Assembly (NCBI GenBank): GCA_016210705.1
Contig: JACQTR010000098.1
Location: forward strand, 1-7,486
Direction of reading: 5' to 3'
Origin: Chloroflexota bacterium
GTDB taxonomy: Bacteria > Chloroflexota > Dehalococcoidia > JACQTR01
Length of the DNA stretch: 7,486 bases
The notes below the pieces were generated by a model, which was not told the origin of the DNA, made no database searches, and was given only the letters and a program-made list of their open reading frames with translations. A program made the position numbers and the translations under genes. Of the stretch, positions 1 through 4,495 are shown one piece after another. Numbering within the stretch: the first letter of the stretch is position 1; each line of letters begins with the position of its first letter.

Positions 1-257
1 CAGTCATTGCAGCTATTGGGGATGACTGAGTCGGGGATAAGGCCGGCCAGATGCAGTTGGACCTCGTTGCCAATGCCGTAAGGGCTGTGAGCAATAGTGC
101 TTACCACCTGTCCCAATGGCATCAGGTCCTTTGCATAGCCTGAGAAGTCCATCCCCAGGCAGGCCTGATTGTTCGGTTCAGCAGCAAACACCGCACCATT
201 CGACATACCTATAAACAGTGCGCCCGCAACCAACATAGAGACCAGCATCTTTTTCAC
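1..257 (-). CDS. Small exported protein of unknown family, C-terminus outside window
   Basis: The gene starts at a GTG (255-257) and runs off the window at base 1, giving 85 visible codons. The start is set by an AAGGAGG ribosome binding site 8 bases upstream; the next in-frame ATG, at codon 4, is less well placed. The N-terminus is a clear Sec signal peptide: KK, a hydrophobic stretch over residues 4-18, then a small-residue region ending VFA-A, with cleavage likely after residue 25 or 26. The mature part begins AEPNNQACLGMDF and continues with two Cys (about residues 33 and 83), a possible disulfide pair. I do not recognise the family and assign no function. It is the last visible gene of the minus-strand operon, 46 bases after the ABM/SnoaL-like gene, so it is probably co-transcribed with it. 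The reading frame and start are well supported; the function is unknown. Confidence 0.8.
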   Translation of the reverse strand, partial: MKKMLVSMLVAGALFIGMSNGAVFAAEPNNQACLGMDFSGYAKDLMPLGQVVSTIAHSPYGIGNEVQLHLAGLIPDSVIPNSCND

Positions 258-303
258 AGTCTTGCCCTCCTTCTCATTAATATTAAAGTTTTCCACTCAT
301 TGC

Positions 304-1032
304 TTACCGCGTCCCTGCCAGTTCGGGCATGAAACCAAGCTGGCGCATGAAGCCGGCCATGTCCCGATAGACGGTCCACCTCTCAATTTTGCCGCCCCGA
401 AACTTCCTTATAGTGGCCACGCGGCCCCGGATTTGCTTTCCAGTGGCCGCCAGACCGTGGAAGCTGCCGCGGTGGGTGCCGACGAATGCAGCCTGGACTA
501 CCACCGTATCGCCGTGGACCATTACACGCTCGGGAGTCCATTTGATGTCAGGAAAGGCAGCGAACAGCTCCTCAAAATACTTGCCGATTGCCTCCCGACC
601 ATAGAGGGGCTCAGGCTGAGTGATGTCCTCAAAGACACCGTCTTCGGTAAAATAGGTGGCGAATGTCGCAGCATCGTGGTTATTTAGGGCCTCCAGGCTC
701 TCCCGGGTCAGTCGCTCGTACTGCCCCTCGCCAGCATGCGGCTCTAACACGTAGAATTCTCGAGACCCTGATTCCACCAAAGGCTCCATCTCGGCAAACC
801 AATCTCGAAATTCGGGAAGGTCGTAGATCTTTTGGACTGCCTTTTCCCAAGCGCTAAAGCTCTCATGCTCCTTCTCCCAAATAATGGTATACATGGGGCC
901 GCTGGCATCGGCTAGAATGCGCCCGCCGGGATAGCCTGCTTTGGCTCCCAGTTCTTCACCCCTCTGCAGCACGTCTACCAGGTCATGGCCACGGCCGTAT
1001 TTAGTTTTGAAAACCATCCTTTCGATTATCAT
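304..1032 (-). CDS. Two-domain protein: N-terminal ABM/NIPSNAP-like barrel, C-terminal SnoaL-like domain
   Basis: This is a 242-residue soluble protein with no signal peptide. Residues 1-97 look like a dimeric alpha/beta-barrel domain of the ABM/NIPSNAP type: an opening beta strand (IIERMVFKTKYGRG), a helix, a strand (MYTIIWEKEH), and a W/F-rich helix ending in EFYVLEP. Residues about 105-235 resemble SnoaL-like or ester-cyclase proteins of the NTF2 fold: a helix with NNHDAATFATYFTEDGVFED, then LYGREAIGKYFEELFAAFPD, GTHRGSFHG-x-AATGK, and FRGGKIERWTVYRD. SnoaL relatives include polyketide cyclases and hydrolases, but many are uncharacterised, so the reaction is unknown. The ATG at 1032 has an AAAGGGG site 6 bases upstream, which favours it over Met6. 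The gene lies between the AhpD-like gene and the exported protein. The domain calls are fairly secure from pattern; the enzymatic role is inference. Confidence 0.8.
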   Translation of the reverse strand: MIIERMVFKTKYGRGHDLVDVLQRGEELGAKAGYPGGRILADASGPMYTIIWEKEHESFSAWEKAVQKIYDLPEFRDWFAEMEPLVESGSREFYVLEPHAGEGQYERLTRESLEALNNHDAATFATYFTEDGVFEDITQPEPLYGREAIGKYFEELFAAFPDIKWTPERVMVHGDTVVVQAAFVGTHRGSFHGLAATGKQIRGRVATIRKFRGGKIERWTVYRDMAGFMRQLGFMPELAGTR

Positions 1033-1058
1033 GTTTTTCCCCTTTCGTAAGCTAATGG

Positions 1059-1092
1059 GGCTGGGGTGGGTTACGTAGTCCCCACCCCAGCC
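1059..1092 (-). other. Perfect 12-bp GC-rich hairpin between the AhpD-like and ABM/SnoaL genes
   Basis: GGCTGGGGTGGG (1059-1070) and CCCACCCCAGCC (1081-1092) are perfect inverted repeats around a 10-base loop. The hairpin starts 8 bases after the AhpD-like stop codon and ends 26 bases before the next start codon. It is not followed by a T run on the minus strand (the next bases are CCATTAGC), so it is not a textbook intrinsic terminator. A role as an mRNA-stabilising 3' end, a partial attenuator or a processing site is inferred. Confidence 0.6.
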
Positions 1093-1100
1093 GATGCTGA

Positions 1101-1499
1101 TTATGCTGCTTTGGCCCTCATGGCCTTACGGGCATTATCAACAGCCTGCCTTACTTCTCGTTTAAATAGATCGAAATCGTACTGGCTGCCGTTGAGGAGG
1201 GTACTCCAGCCCGCCGTTTCTTTAGCCAGAAGATTGGCCTCCATTATCTCCTCGTCAGTGGCGCCAAAAAGCTTGGCCATCTCCGTGTGGAATAGAATGC
1301 AGTAACGGCAATGGTTGTAAGCGGCCACCGACAGCCCAATGAGCTGCTTGTACTTCAAAGGAATCTTGGTCTCTTCTAACTGGAAACGCTTCATCAACGT
1401 CCAGTTTTCCTCCAATACGTCATCAGGCAAGCACTCAATGAACCCAGGCACAAAACCCATAGCTTCTTTGATTTCCTGTAAGACCTCGTTCCTGGCCAT
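1101..1499 (-). CDS. AhpD-like / carboxymuconolactone decarboxylase-family protein with CxxC redox motif
   Basis: This 132-residue cytoplasmic protein has the AhpD core: a helix with KYKQLIGLSVAAYNHCRYC followed by ILFHTEMAKLFGATDEEI. The Cys64-x-x-Cys67 pair and His71 match the CxxC-x3-H arrangement of AhpD alkylhydroperoxidases, which reduce peroxides with the cysteine pair. True gamma-carboxymuconolactone decarboxylases lack the CxxC, so a thiol peroxidase or disulfide-reductase-type role is likelier than aromatic catabolism. The N-terminal MGFVPGFIECLPDDVLEENW segment is common in this superfamily. The start is secure: ATG at 1499 with AAGGAGGT 5 bases upstream. An unusual structured leader lies upstream and could mask that site. 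The gene sits between the DUF4242 pair and the ABM/SnoaL gene. The family is well supported; the physiological substrate is unknown. Confidence 0.88.
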   Translation of the reverse strand: MARNEVLQEIKEAMGFVPGFIECLPDDVLEENWTLMKRFQLEETKIPLKYKQLIGLSVAAYNHCRYCILFHTEMAKLFGATDEEIMEANLLAKETAGWSTLLNGSQYDFDLFKREVRQAVDNARKAMRAKAA

Positions 1500-1505
1500 G
1501 GCAAA

Positions 1506-1549
1506 CCTCCTTGTATATAAGATTCATTTTTGCCTTATAAAAGAGGAGG
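1506..1549 (-). promoter_or_regulatory. Candidate RNA hairpin masking the AhpD-like ribosome binding site
   Basis: In the minus-strand transcript, CCTCCT (1549-1544) can pair with AGGAGG (1511-1506), the core of the AhpD-like gene's ribosome binding site. TATAAG (1539-1534) can pair with CTTATA (1521-1516). The two helices are separated by a 4x4 internal loop that contains one further A-T match, and the loop is 12 bases. Formation would hide the ribosome binding site. The upstream strand also belongs to the terminator-like stem at 1545-1586, so the two structures exclude each other. The pairing is read directly; regulation is inferred. Confidence 0.4.
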
Positions 1550-1586
1550 GCTCCCGACTGGTGTCAAACCTTGTCGTAAGCCCTCC
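1536..1586 (-). terminator. Terminator-like hairpin downstream of the DUF4242 pair
   Basis: On the minus strand, GGAGGGCTTACGAC (1586-1573) pairs with GTCGGGAGCCCTCC (1558-1545). Twelve of 14 positions are complementary, with one 2x2 internal mismatch, and the loop is 14 bases. The sequence continues TCTTTTAT, a short U-rich tail. This resembles an intrinsic terminator or attenuator placed between the DUF4242 genes and the AhpD-like gene. The tail is short, so read-through is likely. The stem competes with the site-masking hairpin at 1506-1549. Confidence 0.45.
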
Positions 1587-1628
1587 GAAACCACCGAAGG
1601 ACACCCTTCCTTTTCCCACACCCGCGAT

Positions 1629-1634
1629 ATTATA
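1629..1634 (-). promoter_or_regulatory. Possible internal -10 box for the AhpD-like gene
   Basis: A perfect TATAAT reads on the minus strand at 1634-1629. A start near 1622 would give a leader of about 120 bases carrying the two competing stems ahead of the AhpD-like gene. No good -35 match lies 16-18 bases upstream and there is no TG extension, so the call is tentative. Confidence 0.25.
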
Positions 1635-1654
1635 TCTACCATTACTACTATTCC

Positions 1655-1680
1655 GCCCTCCTAGGTAGCCCTAGGAGGGC
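1655..1680 (-). other. Perfect 11-bp hairpin just after the second DUF4242 gene
   Basis: GCCCTCCTAGG (1655-1665) and CCTAGGAGGGC (1670-1680) form a perfect stem with a 4-base loop, starting 7 bases after the stop codon at 1688. No T run follows on the minus strand. Its GCCCTCC/GGAGGGC arms recur in the stem at 1545-1586, so alternative pairings between the two hairpins are possible. Likely roles are a 3'-end stabiliser or part of an attenuator. Confidence 0.6.
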
Positions 1681-1687
1681 TTATCAA

Positions 1688-1933
1688 TTACTCGATCGTC
1701 TTGACGTCCCAGATGCCGTCGCAAGTGAGTCCTTCTTTAGCATGAACGTCCAGAACGGCCTGCTTGCTGGGAGCCTCGCTCAAACAGAACACTCTATTCT
1801 CGCCGGCGTTGTAGTAAAGCCTCAGGAGCTTTACACCCAGCGCCTTGCCCAACTCATTAGTTGGTCCTATTGACCCCCTAAGCTGGTCCTCAGTCATTCC
1901 CTCTACCCTCTCATGTAGATCAATGAAGGTCAT
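1688..1933 (-). CDS. DUF4242 (SCO4226-like) small protein, second copy
   Basis: The protein has 81 residues and starts MTFIDLHERV. The start is the ATG at 1933, chosen because GAAAGGAG lies just upstream and because it aligns exactly with the start of the neighbouring paralogue; a longer open frame upstream overlaps that neighbour and is not credible. The sequence resembles DUF4242 proteins such as the nickel-binding SCO4226 of Streptomyces, with an opening strand containing a His (His7), a CLSEAP segment (Cys50), and an ending VHAKEGLTCDGIWDV (His64, Cys71). These His/Cys residues are candidate metal ligands by inference only. It shares about 49 of 81 residues with the adjacent copy. It has no signal peptide, so it is cytoplasmic. 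The family assignment is moderately sure and the function is unknown. Confidence 0.8.
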   Translation of the reverse strand: MTFIDLHERVEGMTEDQLRGSIGPTNELGKALGVKLLRLYYNAGENRVFCLSEAPSKQAVLDVHAKEGLTCDGIWDVKTIE

Positions 1934-1986
1934 CTTTTTGCTCCTTTCTGCAAAATTTTCGTCTCCATTTTTGAAAATACGTTGCC

Positions 1987-2232
1987 CTACTCGATAGTGC
2001 TGACGTCCCAGATATCGTCGCAACGCAGTCCTAGCTTGGCATGGACATCCTCAATGGCCTTCTTGTTAGGCGCTTCACCTGTGCAGAGGATCCTGTTCTC
2101 GCCAGGACTATAGTAAAGTCTAAGGAACTTCACCCCCAAGTCCTTGCCAAAATCATTAAGCCTGGCCAAATTTCGTCTTAGCTGCGCCTCGGTAATCCTC
2201 GTTTGCCTCTCATGAACACCAATAAAACTCAT
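1987..2232 (-). CDS. DUF4242 (SCO4226-like) small protein, first gene of the minus-strand operon
   Basis: This 81-residue protein (MSFIGVHERQTRITEAQL) is the same length as the next gene's product and about 60% identical to it by hand count, with no gaps. Conserved between the copies are VHER/LHER, the LGVK-x-LRLYY strand, GENR, EAP-x-K, DVHAK and the C-terminal IWDV-x-TIE. His7, Cys50, His64 and Cys71 are kept in both. The ATG at 2232 has GAAAGGGG about 7 bases upstream. A promoter with a perfect -10 box lies about 60 bases further upstream, making this the operon's first gene. DUF4242 proteins have a small ferredoxin-like fold, and one member binds nickel; whether this one binds metal is unknown. 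The divergence between copies suggests an old tandem duplication with separate roles or a heteromeric assembly. Confidence 0.82.
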   Translation of the reverse strand: MSFIGVHERQTRITEAQLRRNLARLNDFGKDLGVKFLRLYYSPGENRILCTGEAPNKKAIEDVHAKLGLRCDDIWDVSTIE

Positions 2233-2294
2233 CTTTTTACCCCTTTCTTGTCTTCAACCGTCTTTCAAGAGCCCCATCCCTTTACTTTTAGGTC

Positions 2295-2323
2295 ATTATA
2301 CTACTAATGCAAAGCAGTTGCAA
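2295..2323 (-). promoter_or_regulatory. Sigma70-type promoter of the minus-strand operon
   Basis: On the minus strand, TTGCAA (2323-2318) is followed after exactly 17 bases by a perfect TATAAT (2300-2295). Transcription would start near 2288, leaving a 5' leader of about 55 bases before the first DUF4242 ATG. The -35 matches consensus at 4 of 6 positions. An imperfect dyad, TAATGCAA-5 bases-TTGCAATA (2305-2325, 7 of 8 positions symmetric), overlaps the -35 and spacer and could be a regulator binding site. Confidence 0.65.
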
Positions 2324-2424
2324 TATAGAACATGCGAGCCATGAAGAACGCCCAGGCCCTTATCATTACTCTCAGGAGCATCCTTGCTAAATCTCATCAT
2401 TGTTTGGTAGCCTCTGATCACGAC

Positions 2425-2453
2425 TATACACAACTGAGCCAGCTTGATAAAAT
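2425..2453 (+). promoter_or_regulatory. Candidate extended -10 promoter of the DUF3179 gene
   Basis: TATACA (2425-2430, 4 of 6 matches to TTGACA) lies 17 bases before TAAAAT (2448-2453), which is preceded by TG at 2445-2446. A start near 2460 leaves a leader of about 32 bases with GAGAGGA at 2481-2487 ahead of the ATG. The same TGATAAAAT string occurs before moaD. The rest of the 2233-2491 intergenic region shows no gene. Confidence 0.4.
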
Positions 2454-2491
2454 AACTTTAGAGATTTCTTATTTAGCTTAGAGAGGACAGG

Positions 2492-3685
2492 ATGTCTTTG
2501 AAGTCAGGATTTGTCTTCTTGGCCTTAGCGTTAGTAGCTGGGTCTACCCTGACCAGTTGTAAAAACACCTTGTTTGGTTCTGAGACACCAAAGTCTCTTT
2601 CGCCAACAGCGAGCGCTGAGGCGACTGAAATTGTCCCTCTTATGCCATCCTTCAGTCGCCGAGGTTGGAAAACAGATTTCACCAAATATAGCGTTCCCCT
2701 TAATGAGATAAGTTCCGGTGGGCCGGAAAGGGATGGTATTCCTCCCATCGACCAGCCTAAATTGTTGGCGGTGGCCGATGCAAAAGACTGGCTGAAGGAT
2801 AATGAGCCGGTGATCAGCTTCGAATTGGGCGGAGAGGCCCGAGCCTACCCCCTTCAGATACTCATTTGGCACGAGATCGTCAACGATGTAGTGGGCGGGA
2901 CGCCTGTTCTTATCACCTTCTGCCCCTTATGCAACACGGCTATAGCCTTTGAACGCACCTTGGGGGGAAAGGTGTATGACTTTGGCACCACGGGAAACCT
3001 GCGCCACAGCGATTTGGTGATGTGGGATCGGCAAACGGAGTCCTGGTGGCAGCAGATCACGGGTGAAGCCATCGTCGGCGAGCTAACGGGGAGCCGATTA
3101 ATCTTTCTGACCGCTGCCATCACCTCTTGGAAGGAATTCAAGACGACCTTTCCCCAGGGTTTGGTTTTGAGCCGAGATACAGGCCACACCCGCCCCTACG
3201 GGATAAACCCTTACGTGGGCTACGATAGCGTATTTCAGTCCCCTTTCCTTTTCCGTGGGCCCAGCGACCCCCGTTTGCCCCCCATGGAAAGGGTGGCCAC
3301 CGTCTCCATAGATGGCACTGATGTAGCCTATCCTTTTAGCCTTTTGACCAAGAAAACTGTCATAAACGATAGGGTAGGGGAGACCCCTTTGGTGGTTTTC
3401 TATGTCCGAGGCACAGCCTCCGCCTTGGACACCGAGGAGATAGCTCGCTCGCAGGATATAGGCGCCACCGGGGTGTTCAGTCCTATTGCAGATGGGAGGA
3501 AGCTCACCTTCCGCGCCGAGGAGGGACGAATAATCGACAAAGAAACTGGCAGTGAGTGGTCCGTACTGGGTCGGGCGGTAAAGGGTCCTCTCATGGGGAA
3601 AAAATTGGAGCCCATACTCCACGGCAACCACTTCTGGTTCGCCTGGGCCATCTTCAAGCCTAACACTATTGTGTACCGCGATTAA
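2492..3685 (+). CDS. DUF3179 domain lipoprotein
   Basis: The protein has 397 residues. The N-terminus is a lipoprotein signal peptide: MSLK, a hydrophobic stretch, then the lipobox LTSC with Cys23 as the lipid-bearing residue, so the protein is expected to be anchored on the outer face of the cytoplasmic membrane. A Ser/Thr/Pro-rich linker (about 30-50) precedes a full-length DUF3179 domain (about 60-397). Hallmarks are IWHEIVND (His127), TFCPLCNTAIAFER (Cys144 and Cys147), DFGTTGNLRHSDLVMWDR (162-179), ESWWQQITGEAI and the terminal HGNHFWFAWAIFKP. The conserved CxxC and His residues could bind metal or form a disulfide; the family's biochemical function is not known to me. The start is supported by GAGAGGA upstream and by the signal peptide. 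It is divergent from the DUF4242 operon, and no clear terminator follows it. The family assignment is strong. Confidence 0.9.
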   Translation: MSLKSGFVFLALALVAGSTLTSCKNTLFGSETPKSLSPTASAEATEIVPLMPSFSRRGWKTDFTKYSVPLNEISSGGPERDGIPPIDQPKLLAVADAKDWLKDNEPVISFELGGEARAYPLQILIWHEIVNDVVGGTPVLITFCPLCNTAIAFERTLGGKVYDFGTTGNLRHSDLVMWDRQTESWWQQITGEAIVGELTGSRLIFLTAAITSWKEFKTTFPQGLVLSRDTGHTRPYGINPYVGYDSVFQSPFLFRGPSDPRLPPMERVATVSIDGTDVAYPFSLLTKKTVINDRVGETPLVVFYVRGTASALDTEEIARSQDIGATGVFSPIADGRKLTFRAEEGRIIDKETGSEWSVLGRAVKGPLMGKKLEPILHGNHFWFAWAIFKPNTIVYRD

Positions 3686-3730
3686 AATTAAACCCCTTAT
3701 GCGGCTGTCCTTTTCCAAAAAACCTAACCA

Positions 3731-3739
3731 TGATAAAAT
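3731..3739 (+). promoter_or_regulatory. Candidate extended -10 box for the moaD-moaE-polA-mutM run
   Basis: TGATAAAAT at 3731-3739 matches the TGnTATAAT extended -10 pattern at all but one position. The -35 region (TTTTCC, 3711-3716, 17-base spacing) is weak, as is usual for extended -10 promoters. A start near 3746 would leave a leader of about 85 bases. A 13-base palindrome, AAAGCA-A-TGCTTT, lies in that leader at 3783-3795. Confidence 0.4.
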
Positions 3740-3821
3740 TAGGCAGCCAAGAGAAGTGGGCTTTATTCCCTGTCCCGCACTCAAAGCAATGCTTTAGATT
3801 ATGTTTCTCAGCGACCATCCC

Positions 3822-3827
3822 AGGAGG
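3822..3827 (+). promoter_or_regulatory. Ribosome binding site that sets the moaD start at TTG
   Basis: AGGAGG at 3822-3827 is a near-perfect Shine-Dalgarno core. The in-frame GTG at 3827 overlaps the core itself and cannot be the start. The TTG at 3833, 5 bases downstream of the core, is correctly spaced. Confidence 0.75.
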
Positions 3828-3832
3828 TGAAC

Positions 3833-4087
3833 TTGAAATTAAAAATCAGTGTCTTCGCCATATACCGAGAGATGGTGGGGAAAAATGAAATTGAGCTGGA
3901 GCTAGACAAAGGGGCTGCCGTGGCCGACCTAGTGCGAGAGCTAGAAAATGTTTATCCTCGCTTGTCTGGTCACATGGATAGCCTGATGGTAGCGGTCAAC
4001 GCCGTATATGTGGAACCTCATTATGAACTAAAGGACGGGGATGAAGTGGCCCTTATCCCTCCAATAAGCGGTGGACACCATGGTTGA
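3833..4087 (+). CDS. moaD: MoaD/ThiS-family small subunit of molybdopterin synthase, with C-terminal extension
   Basis: The protein has 84 residues from a TTG start chosen by ribosome binding site spacing. It has the ubiquitin-like beta-grasp pattern: strand KLKISVFAIYREMVG, strand NEIELELDKGAAVADLVRELE, then LMVAVNAVYVEPHYELKDGDEVALIPPISGG. MoaD carries sulfur as a thiocarboxylate on its terminal Gly and donates it to precursor Z (cPMP) in complex with MoaE. The gene overlaps moaE by 8 bases, which supports MoaD over ThiS. The oddity is that the diglycine (Gly80-Gly81) is not terminal: three residues, HHG, follow before the stop. Typical MoaD ends at GG, so either trimming is needed or the terminal Gly84 plays no role. 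A specialised sulfur-carrier relative is an alternative. The family is certain; the exact role is likely. Confidence 0.85.
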   Translation: MKLKISVFAIYREMVGKNEIELELDKGAAVADLVRELENVYPRLSGHMDSLMVAVNAVYVEPHYELKDGDEVALIPPISGGHHG

Positions 4088-4490
4088 GATTACCGAGGAT
4101 CCCATCGTCGCCGAGTCCCTCGTTCGTCAGGTCAAGGCCCATCGCCACGGGGCGATAGTAACCTTTACCGGGGTAGTGCGAGAGGAATCGGAGGGTAGGA
4201 GGGTCCTGCACCTGGAATATGAGGCTTACAAAGAGATGGCGACGCAGAAATTAGAGGAGATCGTGGCTGAGGCCCAATCACGATGGCTGGGGATAGACAT
4301 GGCCTTGGCCCATCGGGTCGGTCGGCTTTCGGTCGGGGAAACCAGTCTTATCATCGCCGTGGCTGCCCCCCATCGCGCCGAGGCCTTCGCCGCCTGCCAG
4401 TACGCTGTGGATCGCTTGAAGGAGGTGGTTCCCATCTGGAAAAAGGAGGTCTGGGAAGGGGGGGAAGGCTGGATCGGATACCATCCTTAA
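4080..4490 (+). CDS. moaE: Molybdopterin synthase catalytic subunit MoaE
   Basis: The protein has 136 residues, close to the usual size of about 140-150. MoaE converts precursor Z to molybdopterin using sulfur from two thiocarboxylated MoaD molecules. Visible family motifs are FTGVVREESEGR (Arg34), LEYEAYKEMA, HRVGRLSVGE, APHRAEAF (His98-Arg99) and LKEVVPIWKKEVWEGGEGW. Lys114 and Lys121 have the same 7-residue spacing as the active-site Lys119 and Lys126 of the E. coli enzyme, so the protein looks active. The ATG at 4080 is preferred over an in-frame GTG at 4071. It sits in ATGGTTGA, overlapping the moaD stop, with a weak GGTGG upstream, so translation is probably coupled to moaD. Assignment is strong. 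Confidence 0.93.
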   Translation: MVEITEDPIVAESLVRQVKAHRHGAIVTFTGVVREESEGRRVLHLEYEAYKEMATQKLEEIVAEAQSRWLGIDMALAHRVGRLSVGETSLIIAVAAPHRAEAFAACQYAVDRLKEVVPIWKKEVWEGGEGWIGYHP

Positions 4491-4495
4491 TTCTG

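Noticed and set aside
169..687. Plus-strand open frame of 172 codons
   Set aside because: It is the antisense shadow of the ABM/SnoaL gene and the exported protein gene, with no recognisable protein features.
1562..1567. Perfect TTGACA on the minus strand upstream of the AhpD-like gene
   Set aside because: No acceptable -10 box lies 16-18 bases downstream; the nearest TTATAA is 21 bases away.
1934..2023. N-terminal extension of the second DUF4242 gene to 111 residues
   Set aside because: It overlaps the upstream paralogue, and the paralogous alignment and ribosome binding site both place the start at 1933.
2254..2277. Eight-codon upstream open frame (MGLLKDG plus stop) in the leader of the first DUF4242 gene
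   Set aside because: The only purine-rich site touches the ATG directly, so spacing is wrong for initiation; it is likely chance.
3703..3748. Split inverted repeat (GGCTG, CCTAA / TTAGGCAGCC) after the DUF3179 gene as a terminator
   Set aside because: The left arm is broken by 15 bases and no T run follows, so a stable terminator is unlikely.
3098..3784. Minus-strand open frame of 228 codons
   Set aside because: It is antisense to the clear DUF3179 gene and its composition shows no domain.
3827..3832. GTG start for moaD
   Set aside because: The GTG overlaps the AGGAGG ribosome binding site core itself; the TTG at 3833 has proper spacing.
4283..4495. Upstream in-frame extension of polA giving a 979-residue protein
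   Set aside because: The extension overlaps moaE out of frame, has no Pol I-like sequence, and Pol I homology begins just after the ATG at 4496.
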